This document shows positions 1 to 9,685 of a stretch of 64,000 nucleotides of DNA, piece after piece; the stretch's first letter is position 1, and each line of letters begins with the position of its first letter. Under the pieces are notes generated by a model, which saw only the letters and a program-made list of their open reading frames with translations, made no database searches and was not told the DNA's origin. The stretch spans positions 2,339,001 to 2,403,000 of the forward strand of contig CAMRHE010000167.1 of the NCBI GenBank assembly GCA_947044405.1, in the 5' to 3' direction. Origin of the DNA: Leptodactylus fallax. Lineage: Eukaryota; Chordata; Amphibia; Anura; Leptodactylidae. Both the position numbers and the translations under genes were made by a program.

Positions 1-429
1 GTGTGGATGTGCCTGCAGGTCTTGCACCTGTTTTGCAGGCAAGGTGAGGTGCCATTTTCAGTTGGGGCCTTCAGGGCACTCCGGACAATAATACGCCTCA
101 GGTTTGGTGGTTGTCGAAAGGAGAGGGGGGACTGGAAATATGTCTTTGAGTCTGTTGTCCCTATGTAGCGCAGGTTGGAGCTCCTTGGCAATTCTTCGTA
201 GGATCTCCAGCTGTGGGTTGTAGGTGACAACTAGGGGCTTCTTTCTGGGTCTCTTTATGTGTGAGCAGACTGTCTCTGTTAATGGCTGCTGCTTTGTTTA
301 ATTGGTTGTCTGTCACTTTTGGTTTGTATCCCAATCGGAGAAATTTTGTTCTCAGATCATGGAGGTGCTTGTCCAGGTCTGCTTTGTCGGAGCAAAAACC
401 AAAAGTGACGGACAACCAATTAAACAAAG

Positions 430-993
430 CGGCAGCCGTTAACAGATACAGTCTGCTCACATATAAAGAGACCCAGAAAGAAGCCCGAGTGCCCCTAGTT
501 GTCACCTATAACCCACAGCTGGAGATCCTACGAAGGATTGCCAAGGAGCTCCAACCTGTGCTACATAGGGACAACAGACTCAAGGACATATTTCCATTCC
601 CCCCTCTCCTTTCGACAACCACCAAACCTGAAGTGTATTATTGTCCGGTGTTCCCTGAAGGCCCCAACTGAAAATGGCACATCACCTTGCCTGCAAAACA
701 GGTGCAAGACCTGCAGGCACATCCACACCGCCGACAGTGTAACTGTCCCACAGTCACAACAGGTGCACAGAATTAGGGGGCCATTTTCCTGCAAGTCTTC
801 CAATGTGGTGTATCTCATAATGTGTTTGTAATGTCCCACCACAGGCCTCTATGTGGGGGAAACAGGGCAGAGACTTAATCAGCGCATAAACTCACACAGA
901 TCCAACATTAATAACAGCAGAACAGATCTCCCAGTGGCCGCACATTTCTCCAGAGAAGAACACACTAATGAAGATTTGCGGGTTGTGATTTAA
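430..993 (+). pseudogene. PLE C-terminal coding region with GIY-YIG endonuclease, broken
   Basis: In the frame of 499-831 the translation shows a cysteine-rich stretch (CLQNRCKTCRH), then SSNVVYLIMC. After an in-frame TAA at 829-831 it continues as CPTTGLYVGETGQRL and NQRINSHRS. The VYL and GLYVG pair with the downstream R and H residues is the GIY-YIG fold signature found at the end of PLE proteins, where it nicks target DNA. The stop at 829-831 splits the motif, and the upstream half (261-671) lies in another frame, so at least one frameshift and one nonsense change are present. The copy cannot make a working nuclease. Confidence 0.75.
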
Positions 994-1312
994 TGGAACA
1001 TTTTAAGACGCAGAGAGAAAGAAAGGAATGGGAATATAAGTTAATGCAAAAGTTTCAAACTCTGCAATTTGGACTTAATATTCATGCCAGTTTCATGTCA
1101 CACTATGTATGAACTGTGAGGGTCACAAATCACCACCTGATTGCAAACAGATAACAGATCCCTCCGTCATGCCCCATAAGTTTTCCAGACTGTTTATTTC
1201 CTGACCTGTTGTAAATAACTTCTCTACTTATATTGCATTTTGTTATTCCAAGATCCTTTGAAGATCCATGTCTTGTGTGTGTATAAAAAGTCTGTGAATT
1301 TTCAGTTTCTTG

Positions 1313-1354
1313 TATGTCTGAAGAAGAGAGCTAGCACTCTCGAAAGCTTACTAT
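1313..1354 (+). ncRNA. degenerate hammerhead-ribozyme-like hairpin of the PLE
   Basis: The sequence CTGAAGA at 1318-1324 resembles the first hammerhead core box (CUGAUGA, one change). A perfect stem II follows (GAGAG 1326-1330 with CTCTC 1337-1341, loop CTAGCA), then GAAA at 1342-1345 and a short self-complementary AGCT. Stem I is reduced to about two pairs. PLEs are known to carry hammerhead motifs, which supports the reading. The altered box and poor stem I suggest it is inactive. Confidence 0.35.
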
Positions 1355-1436
1355 CAAATATACTCAGCCTCTAAAAGCCTGATTTCTTCACTCTTCCACT
1401 TCTGCTCCCTAACATACTTGCAGATCAGGCACCATG

Positions 1437-2472
1437 TTAAAGGTTCCCTTTCAATATTGAATACTTGCAGATCTGTTGGTACATACATCTTGAGGAAAAT
1501 AAGTCATTTGTCAAGTAGATACAGTTTCTGTTACCTCTTGCTACAGTGTATATGAATTTTCATGTTACGTATAGAGCAGAGTTCACTGAAAGATGTATAG
1601 TACAGAATGTAGATTCTGTCATGCAGCTAGTTACTTAGACTTGGAGTTCTTTATTACAGTCTGAGCAGTGAAAGATAAAATGAGGCTTTGTAAAAGTAGC
1701 GGTCCGATAACCAAAAGAAGCTTTGTGGAGGCCTTGGTATTTACAGATTATTACAGGGTTTTCTTGGAATAAATCCTGCATTTTTGTGTTTATCTTTTGC
1801 TAACCATAGGGCAAGCCTTAAAAAAAAAAAAAAATAAATAAAAAAAGGATACTATAGTGGTATAGGGAATGTCATGACACGTGTTTCATATAATGGGGAG
1901 ATTCCTGAAAACTTGTATATGTATAAATAATTCATAATTTCTGCAGGAACAATTTTGCGTGTGTTCTTCTGCATGCTGTGGAAAAAAAAGAACCAAAATT
2001 AGGTAGCTTTTGCTGTTTCTCTGAGGGCCTCCAGCAACCTTCAACCTTTGTAATGTAGTCCAAAGGCGTGGGTAAAATCCACATCAGTAATTGACATGAG
2101 GTGGGTTTCAAACCTGCAGCCCGAGTCACTTTGCGCTGTTTTTTTTTCTAATGAATTCTTATGCAAACTTCCATATGAAATTGGTGGCACACAGAGACAA
2201 TCATCAAAATGTCCCTGCTTTCTCCCAAAGACAGGTGGGGGAAAGAAGGATTGGACATATTGGATTTCAGCATGCCCAATCCTTTGATCTCAAGAGATAT
2301 AAGCCACCGCCAGAGACAACAGCTAGTTTCTCTCTCCCTATTGAGAATACCTGAACACCAGCCAAAACAAGTATGTATGTGTATAGAGTGGTTGGGAATA
2401 AAAGCTGGCTAACGGGCCTGTCTTGGAGACTAAAAATGACTTTCTTTATACTACTGATAAGTTATACACATA
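1437..2472. other. noncoding, probably BDH1 intron
   Basis: About 1 kb with no exon or coding element that I can recognise. It holds an A-rich run near 1820 and the hairpin listed at 2246-2284. Confidence 0.5.
2246..2284. repeat. short hairpin repeat, copy 1
   Basis: Arms of 13 nt (AAGGATTGGACAT at 2246-2258 and ATGCCCAATCCTT at 2272-2284) pair with one G-T wobble. A related hairpin occurs at 21382-21420, so this belongs to a dispersed palindromic repeat. Confidence 0.5.
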
Positions 2473-2635
2473 CAGTACAAACCAAAAGTTTGGACACACC
2501 TTCTCATTCCAAGAGTTTTCTGTATTTTCATGACTATAAAAATTGTAGATTCACACTGAAGGCATCAAAACTATGAATTAACACATGTGGAATTATATAC
2601 TTAACAAAAAAGTGTGAAACAACTGAAAATATGTC

Positions 2636-3587
2636 TTATATTCTAGGTTCTTCAAAGTAGCCACCTTTTGCTTTGATTACTGCTTTGCACACTCTTGGCA
2701 TTCTCTTGATGAGCTTCAAGAGGTAGTCACCTGAAATGGTCTTCCAACAGTCTTGAAGGAGTTCCCAGAGATGCTTAGCACTTGTTGGCCCTTTTGCCTT
2801 CACTCTGCGGTCCAGCTCACCCCAAACCATCTCAATTGGGTTCAGGTCTGGTGACTGTGGAGGACAGGTCATCTGGCGTAGCACCCCATCACTCTCCTTC
2901 TTGGTAAAATAGCCCTTACACAGTCTGGAGGTGTGTTTGGGGTCATTGTCCTGTTGAAAAATAAATGATGGTCCAACTAAACGCAAACCGGATGGAATAG
3001 CATGCCGCTGCAAGATGCTGTGGTTACTATGCTGGTTCAGTATTCTTTCAATTTTGAATAAATCCCCAACAGTGTCACCAGCAAAGCACCACCACACCAT
3101 CACACCTCCTCCTCCATGCTTCACGGTGGGAACCAGGCATGTAGAGTCCATTCGTTCACCTTTTCTGTGTCGCACAAAGACACGGTAGTTGGAACCAAAG
3201 ATCTCAAATTTGGACTGATCAGACCAAAGCACAGATTTCCACAGGTCTAATGTCCATTCCTTGTGTTCTTTAGCCCAAACAAGTCTCTTCTGCTTGTTGC
3301 CTGTCCTTAGCAGTGGTTTCCTAGCAGCTATTTTACCATGAAGGCCTGCTGCACACAGTCTCCTCTTAACAGTTGTTGTAGAGATGTGTCTGCTGCTAGA
3401 ACTCTGTGTGGCATTGACCTGGTCTCTAATCTGAGCTGCTGTTAACCTGCGATTTCTGAGGCTGGTGACTCGGATGAACTTATCCTCCGCAGCAGAGGTG
3501 ACTCTTGGTCTTCCTTTCCTGGGGCGGTCCTCATGTGAGACAGTTTCTTTGTAGCACTTGATGGTTTTGGCCACTGCACTTGGGGAC
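2636..3587 (-). pseudogene. Tc1-like (DD38E) transposase, C-terminal 317 codons
   Basis: The minus strand encodes most of a Tc1 transposase: the HTH tail (GRPRVTSAAEDKF), catalytic Asp in VLWSDQSKFEIF, second Asp in FQQDNDPKHT and Glu in SPDLNPIE, ending GGYFEEPRI and a stop at 2636-2638. This piece is open throughout. The open frame runs a further 74 nt to 3661, but those codons come from the inserted LTR and are not transposase. Two changes at usually conserved sites are visible: WSDQ where WSDE is usual, and VWWCF where VWGCF is usual. The N-terminal part lies beyond the LTR at 4442-4547, so the gene is split and dead. Confidence 0.9.
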
Positions 3588-4441
3588 TGTGAAAGATCCT
3601 CAGTGCGCCAACACCGCTTTGGCCCACACCTGAGACTTCTTTCATAAAAAACCACACTCACCGCCAGTGAGTGCTGGGTTCACAAGATAAATACAAGACA
3701 AGCTTTCTAAATTTTGTGTATTTACTAACCCCTAAATGGGTCGGTATTAACATCTAACACATGCAGTTCAGAACAGATATGTAGATATATACAAGCATTA
3801 ACAGTTACTAGTTACAATATACAGTGCAATAAAATAAAAGGGAATAAAAGTGAAATAATTACTTTACCTCACATCTCCTTGATGTGGCTCTATAATCCAA
3901 CCCTCGCACATGGCATGTGGGGCTAACCAGTGGAGGCAGCATCAACACAGCATTCCAGCCTGCATGCTCATCACAGTATCTCCCAATAGTCTCTCTGTAG
4001 TCTCATCATAGTATTCTCCTTCTAGTCTCAGCCCAATCTCCCCCCACTGACCTCTTACCTCATCTTTTATACCCTTGATTACACCACCCACAATGAGGTT
4101 ACCGGCGACGGCAAGTCTGATTGATTAATGCACTCAAGTCCAGATTCTTTGTAAGGAGATGGGACCAAGTGAAATGATACAATGTTATCAACCATATCTG
4201 ATCAACAGCCCAGGCTGGACAAATGCATGTTTATTTGATCACCCAGGGCTATGTAGGAATTCAATAGAGCTATTCTGGGATGGATACAAAGCCCTATTGT
4301 TACAAGGTTGCCCTACTGACAACATACATCTAGGATTATAGCTGCACACATTATGAGTAAATGGAACTAAGAGGGAGATACGATACCCAGAGATCAAAAT
4401 ACATTTTGGAGTTATAGCCATATTTACGTGGAATCATCACA
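3588..4441. mobile_element. solo LTR of an LTR retrotransposon or endogenous retrovirus
   Basis: The 854-bp insert begins TGTGA and ends TCACA, the TG...CA inverted ends of an LTR. It is flanked by an exact 5-bp target duplication, GGGAC, at 3583-3587 and 4442-4446. The host Tc1 sequence resumes without loss on the far side, so the boundaries are exact. It has no coding capacity. AATAAA-like motifs near 3826-3848 fit a plus-strand polyadenylation signal. The internal retroelement was presumably lost by LTR-LTR recombination. The family (Gypsy or ERV) is not decidable from the sequence. Confidence 0.85.
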
Positions 4442-4547
4442 GGGACACTTTCAAAGTTTTCCCAATTTTTCGGACTGACTGACCTTCATTTCTTAAAGTA
4501 ATGATGGCCACTCATTTTTCTTTACTTAGCTGCTTTTTTCTTGCCAT
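4442..4547 (-). pseudogene. Tc1-like (DD38E) transposase, N-terminal segment
   Basis: The minus strand starts with ATG at 4545-4547 and encodes a lysine-rich start followed by the first helix-turn-helix (IITLRNEGQSVRKIGKTL), joining in frame across the LTR to the segment ending at 3587. An in-frame TGA at 4512-4514 lies where an arginine codon is expected, the change predicted from CpG decay of CGA. The element therefore carries both a nonsense mutation and an insertion. Confidence 0.85.
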
Positions 4548-4962
4548 AATACAAATTCTAACACTCCATTCAGTAGGACTATCAGCTGTGTATCCACCTG
4601 ACTTCTGAACAACACAACTGATGGTCCCAACCCCATTTATAAGGCAAGAAATCCCACTTATTAAACCTGACAGGGCACACCTGTGAGGTGAAAACCATTT
4701 CAGATGACTACCTCTTGAAGCTCATCAAGAGAATGCCAAGAGTGTGCAAAGCAGTAATCAAAGCAAAAGGTGGCTACTTTGAAGAACCTAGAATATAAGA
4801 CATATTTTCAGTTGTTTCACACTTTTTTGTTTAAGTATATAATTCCACATGTTAATTTATAGTTTTGATGCCTTCAGTGTGAATCTACAATTTTTATAGT
4901 CATGAAAATACAGAAAACTCTTGGAATGAGAAGGTGTGTCCAAACTTTTGGTCTGTACTGTA

Positions 4963-5419
4963 TGTAATACTCATCTAGTAATGCATACCTTGAGCAGTGT
5001 TTTGTTTGTGGCAATACCATGTAGTTTTTTTGGAACCCATTCAGATGCACAATACACACATGAAACGTTTACAGATTGACAATATATAGCATCAATAGGC
5101 ACCTTTAAGTTGGCTGATGTGAACTGCATGTGGGAGGAACAATCGCTACTGCAAACATCTGTTCCTAGTACAATTTCATTCTCTTGCAGCACATGCCCTG
5201 TTTACATGGGGAGATGTTCTGCTGACAGGCAATCTGTTTTGTGCCACATAAAAGATGTGATCACCTGATAAGGGAGCGGTTGCTTGTGTGTCAGCTGATT
5301 GTCCCTCTCCATTGGCCAGTAATCGGGAATGAGCGTTCCCAAGACCTCTCGCTCAGCTGGTTTTCAGCTGGTGTAAATGGGTCCTTATAAATGATGATCT
5401 TTTCGACATGTGTTTCCAG
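4963..5419. other. BDH1 intron sequence before exon 5420
   Basis: About 450 bp with no recognisable repeat. It ends in the acceptor TTTCCAG at 5413-5419. Confidence 0.6.
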
Positions 5420-5561
5420 GACAAAAATGGTGAAGGTGCTCAGGAGCTGGAAAGTTTTCATTCTAATCGTATGAAAGTGCTTCAGCTGAATGTCTGCAGT
5501 GAGGAGGAAGTTACACAAGCTGTTGAGTTTGTAAAGAAAAACCTGGAAAACCCAGATACAG
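5420..5561 (+). CDS. BDH1: D-beta-hydroxybutyrate dehydrogenase (BDH1), internal exon
   Basis: This is the first BDH1 exon in the window. It is bounded by TTTCCAG and the donor GTACAA, is 142 bp long, starts at a codon boundary and ends in phase 1. It encodes DKNGEGAQELESFHSNRMKV, then LQLNVCSEEEVTQAVEF, the segment after the Rossmann-fold nucleotide-binding start of a short-chain dehydrogenase. BDH1 is a mitochondrial inner-membrane, phosphatidylcholine-dependent enzyme that interconverts acetoacetate and (R)-3-hydroxybutyrate with NAD. The three exons here total 762 nt, or 253 residues plus stop. The mammalian protein is 343 residues, so about 90 N-terminal residues, including the transit peptide and TGxxxGxG motif, lie left of the window. 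A BDH1-like paralogue is the main alternative. Confidence 0.9.
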
Positions 5562-6686
5562 GTACAATAAAATTCCTCACTTTGGAGTGAATACAATAAG
5601 ACTGGATTTAGATAACTGACTTTGTTTTTCCTCCATGGTGCCTCTGGGAAATACGGAGGATGAGGTGCAGGTCCAAGTATGTCAGTGTGCTGTCCAAGGA
5701 AATCTGGTCTGCACATTGACATATGCTATGCAGATCCAAGAAAACAAACTGGAATTAGGACATGCTGTAAGTTTTTACACAGCTCAAGGGTCCACATGGA
5801 AAAACTTGAAGTGTGCATGGCCCCACTCTCTTCAGTTGGACCCTGTGCAGTCCATCTCTAGTTCAGCATATAAGGAATGCATAACAGGCAACTTGTTTGT
5901 CTGAATATGCCCTTAGATCATGCATCACCTTCTTTTTAGATTTTATTTAATTCAGGCACATGTAACAGAGATTGAACAACAATTCAGGGTGACTAAAAAA
6001 TGAGGAATGCAGTAAGATTGCGGTACTTCGTATATTACCAGATGCCCCACTCAGACACATGGATTAGCTTATCCAGCTGTCTCCCTTCAGGTGCGCTGGA
6101 ATTAATAGGCACAGAAATACAGTGCTCAGGCGCTGCAACTATACAGTGGATGGGGCTGTAGCTCTGCTCTTACTACTTGAATAGGGTCAGAACTGCTTTC
6201 AGTCTTGCCTGCCTCTGTAGCTTCCAGTGCCTGGAAGGAGCCAGTTCAGCTCAGTGTGTGGGGTCTGGGTGTTGGATTGCCACCCACCAATCAGATACTG
6301 ATGGCCTATCCTGCGGATAGATCATAAGTATGAAAAAAAACACCTGAGAAATGAAAAACCCCTTTAACAATGACCATTAAAATACTGTAATACATTTTAA
6401 CAGGAAACTTTAATGTGGCTTCCCTTTAAAGATTATGTAACAAAACTGCAGCAATTCTGTAAAAAATTAATACATACAGTTTTATTTAGAATAAAATCAC
6501 TCTCTGTACAGGTTGTAGTAAGGAAGTAGTATATCAAGAAGGCAGCAACATGAAAATCTCAGTGCCATCTGCAAGATATAGGAGGAGGTCTTGTGAACTA
6601 ATTCAGCATCTGGGCTACTATGTGCCGTATCTTGTATGCTTGACCATATAGCTTTTGCATAGCATTATATTTTACTTTCTTTGCAG
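5562..6686. other. BDH1 intron with a MITE remnant
   Basis: A 1.1-kb intron. From about 6110 to 6367 it carries a degraded member of the TTAA-type MITE group, recognised by its right end (CCCCTTTAA) and by the phrase GGCCTATCCTGCGGATAG shared with other copies. It has no clear left end. Confidence 0.55.
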
Positions 6687-6839
6687 GTTTGTGGGGCCTG
6701 GTGAATAATGCTGGTACCAGTACATTTGGAGAAGTAGAATTCACAAACCTAGACACATATAAAGAAATAGCAGAAGTGAACTTGTGGGGGACGATAAGAG
6801 TCACAAAAGCATTCTTACCACTAGTGCGCCAAAGTAAAG
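6687..6839 (+). CDS. BDH1: D-beta-hydroxybutyrate dehydrogenase (BDH1), NNAG exon
   Basis: This 153-bp exon lies between the acceptor TTTGCAG and donor GTAAGT. It enters in phase 1, completing the split Gly codon, and leaves in phase 1. It encodes [18 protein letters not shown] and [20 protein letters not shown] is the structural motif of classical short-chain dehydrogenases, and the Asn in EVNLWG is the Asn of the catalytic Asn-Ser-Tyr-Lys tetrad. No frameshift or stop is present, so the exon looks functional. Confidence 0.92.
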
Positions 6840-7066
6840 GTAAGTAAAAGTAAACTGGCACCAACAGAACAGGATAGCAAAACTGGTAGTATTTAAGACA
6901 CTATACTCACTGGCATCATGGGTTCCATTCTTTCAGCATTCATAATGAATATAAAATATATGTCTTGATCCCTTTTAATACAGTGTCTAATCAAGAAAGT
7001 TTCATCAATTCTGAAGACAGTTCTATCCTGGATTGAGACTCTAACTAGTCTCCATATGCTGGCTGT

Positions 7067-7488
7067 TGACTGGCTCAAGGCTCGGTGAGTCAAAAGCAAA
7101 TTGAGGATCTGTTACATCCAACAGAGGGCGCATGAGCTCCCCAGCTCCTTTCCCATAATGCCTTGTGATATGTAGATGCTAAGTAGAGGGCAAAAGGCAA
7201 TTAAAATCTCTACACACCTTCACTGGTGCTCTTCTCAATGTGAGAGATTCTTGTCCCTAACCCACTCATTGCCTCCCACTAAGCCAGCCAATTCACTTTG
7301 CTCTGTACTGATGAAGGACAACAATCCGGAAACAGCGCTGTATGCAGATAAGTGAAATTGGCTTGGCTAAAATCCCTTTTGCTGTCTCAAGGCTCGGTGA
7401 GTCAAAAGCAAATTGAGGATCTGTTACATCCAACAGAGGGCGCACGAGCTCCCCAGCTCCTTTCCCATAATGCCTTGTGACTGGCTCA
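7067..7488 (+). mobile_element. retrozyme-like insertion carrying a hammerhead ribozyme
   Basis: An 11-bp direct repeat, TGACTGGCTCA, lies at 7067-7077 and 7478-7488 and reads as a target-site duplication around a 400-bp insert (7078-7477). Inside, a 95-bp segment at 7074-7168 recurs at 7386-7480 with one mismatch, giving a 312-bp period, so the insert is about 1.3 copies of a 312-nt unit. The single full unit holds a hammerhead ribozyme (7303-7347). No protein is encoded. Known metazoan retrozymes are small tandem units with type I hammerheads, thought to spread as circular RNAs using Penelope-like machinery. The insert lies in sense orientation in the large BDH1 intron. Confidence 0.65.
7303..7347 (+). 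ncRNA. type I hammerhead self-cleaving ribozyme (predicted)
   Basis: All core parts are present in order. Stem I 5' strand is CTGTA 7303-7307. Box 1 is CTGATGA 7308-7314. Stem II pairs GGA 7316-7318 with TCC 7325-7327, loop CAACAA. Box 2 is GAAA 7329-7332. Stem III is the palindrome ACAGCGCTGT 7332-7341. The cleavage triplet is GTA 7340-7342. Stem I 3' strand is TGCAG 7343-7347, pairing with CTGTA through one G-U. Cleavage is predicted after 7342. Stem II is short and closes with A opposite G rather than G-C, so activity may be weak. The palindromic stem III suggests dimeric folding, as known for minimal hammerheads. Confidence 0.65.
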
Positions 7489-8992
7489 TGCGGCAGATTT
7501 ATTATGCCTTGTACATCAGTTTTCTGCCATAGAAGGTGTAAAAAGTCAGTTTTTTTTGTGCAGATGGTTTTTGCTATAATTCATAATGTTTCAGAGGTTC
7601 AGGTTAGTGGGATATGAAGTCCAGTCAATGGCAACAATTCCTTTTTCATCCAGGAACTGCTGGTCTGGCAGTGGCTCTAAGGATTCATCCTGTTACTCAA
7701 TAGCACTCAGGGTACTGTTGGCTATCATATCTGTTGCACGTGCTCAGTTTGAACCTGCTGTCATCTGTGAAAAGAATTGGGTGCCAAAGGTGGGCCTGAC
7801 AATTCTGTTTTTTTTTTTTTTTTTTTTTTGTTTTTTTTTCTGATAAAAGCCAAATGAGCTGTGGAGTGCTGGGCTGTGAGCACAGGTCATTCTATAGGAT
7901 GTCATGCCTTCATGCTACCCTTATGGAGTGAGACTGTTTCTCACAGCTTGATCAGAAACATGTACACTGTAGCCTGCTGAATGTAATTGAATAGGTTTCT
8001 GGCAGTGCACCTCCTGTAACTCTTTGCATAAAAGCATAGTGGTTGGATTAATGCCCTTTTACGGCCATAGCTGCCCTCATGTAACAGCCCTCGTCCAAGT
8101 ATTTGCATCATGCTCTTGAGACTGTGTTGGGAGACACAGCAAACCTCCATGCAACGAGTAGTCCTGGAGTTGTTGGGCTACCCATGCAGTATAAATGGGC
8201 TCCAGGGACTGCATCATGCTACCAATAGTGACAAGAACAGTAGGAAAACTAGACAAGAATAAGTCAGAAAGGAGAATGAGAGAGTACTTGTTTGTGGCTA
8301 TCGCCTGCAAAACCATTCCCTTTTGGGGATTGTATTACTGTTAGCTGTCCAGTGCACCTGTTGCCACTTTTATTTGCAGCAAAGTGACAATAACTCACAT
8401 TATATCATAAAGGGTTTTTTCCACCAAACACATTTATCCCCTATCTTGTAGATGGCTGATGATTCTTTGATCAATGGGAAATGCCACTACCCCTTCATTT
8501 ATACTCTAGGGGCTTTTCATTCTTCAGCTGCAGTGTAAGTTTACTATGGGTGCCAGAAAGACCCCTGATGCATATGTTAAATGGGCTCCTAGGTCCCTAT
8601 TATTTTTAAAAGTCTAAAAGAGTGTTCAGTTAGCCTCAGTTCAATGGTATCTACCCAAGTTTATCTTCTCTCTCTTTTCTGTCTGACTGTCATTCATCAC
8701 AGACCTCCATTTAACCTATCTCCCAGTGCATATGGTAAATGGACCCTGTAGACACAGTAAAACCAGCTTTACAGTAATAGCAGGGCCATGTTCACATCTG
8801 TATCAGAGGCTCTATTAGAAGCATTTATTGCAGATTTCATTATAGATATATCTAAAAAAAAACACTTGAAATAATGCAGAAGGCTTCACTGTTTCAGGTG
8901 GAAAAATGACAGACATCATAATGGAAACCCAACAGACCCCATTACAGTCAATGGTTTTCATTGCAATTTGTTGGTATCTGTCATATGACAGA
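7489..8992. other. BDH1 intron, no recognised element
   Basis: About 1.5 kb of intron. A T-rich run lies at 7808-7840. No coding similarity or clear inverted repeat was found. Confidence 0.45.
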
Positions 8993-9685
8993 TACACTGT
9001 TTCTCCAAAAATAAGCCCTACCCCAAAAATGTTTAAAAGCTTGATTTTGCAGGGATTTTGGAGTAGGCATGAAATACAAGCCCTACTCCAAAAATAATCC
9101 CTAGTTACAGTCAGCGCCTCCAGCACTAGGTTATGTCACTGAAGTCACGGAGACGGAGAATAGTTATACAGTAGTTCCCAACCGTCCAGGACAAGTGCCC
9201 CGCTACCTCCTGCCATGACAGGGCAAAATCTGTTCACCCACTCCCAAGTATCGCTTCCTGCCTCCCGAGTGCCGCCTCCTGGGTCCCACCTCCCGGCCAC
9301 TACTATGCTGTGGGCTTGACTACCTACATGACCAGATGTCAGGTGCCACTCCTGCTCGCTCCCACAGACGCAGCTACTCCACTACAGCACCTCCCCTTTA
9401 TCATAAAGGAGAGGAGATAGAGAGGGCACAGTGCCACTGCCACACAAAGTTTTAGAAAGAGAGAGAGTGCCACTAAGTTTAAGACCCACTGACCCTGCAC
9501 CATCATTTGTGAAGGTAAGTTAGGGTTACCCTTACCATTTTAGAAGATTTGTCTGGAGCTAATCAGAAAAGATTCTGATTTGCTTCAGTGCCTGAAAAAT
9601 AAGACCTACCCCGAAAATAAGCCCTAGCCCTTTTTTTGTTGAAAAAAAATATAAGACCCTGTCTTATTTTCAGAGAAACACGGTA
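8993..9685. mobile_element. short inverted-repeat DNA element, nonautonomous
   Basis: The left end TACACTGTTTCTCC matches the inverted right end GAGAAACACGGTA. The two sides continue with the same phrase (AAAATAAGCCCTACCCC) in inverted subterminal positions. The interior has no coding capacity. A left-end fragment of the same family lies at about 53662-53782. The ends resemble hAT-type nonautonomous elements, but no target duplication is visible, so the class is left open. Confidence 0.55.

Larger units (their letters stand above)
1..1436 (+). mobile_element. Penelope-like retroelement (PLE) fragment with inverted duplication
   Basis: The plus strand from about 430 encodes the end of a PLE polyprotein: a linker region followed by a GIY-YIG endonuclease. 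Bases 1 to about 330 are an inverted copy of about 395-728, so the coding segment exists twice, head to head, around a spacer of about 65 bp. The minus-strand arm reads through the spacer into a further stretch of the same protein (about 505-340). The 3' flank (about 1100-1436) holds a hammerhead-like hairpin and then the last recognisable PLE-type sequence. PLEs encode a reverse transcriptase plus a GIY-YIG nuclease and often insert with inverted or tandem terminal copies. The RT domain itself is not in the window. The right boundary is approximate. Confidence 0.75.
2473..4960 (-). mobile_element. Tc1/mariner element, DD38E spacing, interrupted by a solo LTR
   Basis: The element starts CAGTACAAACC and ends with the inverted counterpart GGTCTGTACTG, flanked by TA at 2471-2472 and 4961-4962, the Tc1 target duplication. 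The terminal inverted repeats are unusually long, about 270 bp (2473 to about 2745 and about 4687-4960), and include the end of the transposase reading frame. The transposase is on the minus strand. Removing the 854-bp LTR and one 5-bp duplicate leaves about 1.63 kb, a normal Tc1 length. The 38 residues between the second Asp and the Glu match the published DD38E (Intruder) family; that assignment is from memory and motif spacing only. Confidence 0.9.

Noticed and set aside
161..505. Minus-strand 114-codon open frame
   Set aside because: It is the inverted arm of the PLE fragment, not a separate gene.
3588..3661. N-terminal extension of the first transposase open frame
   Set aside because: These codons are solo-LTR sequence; the true N-terminus lies at 4442-4547.
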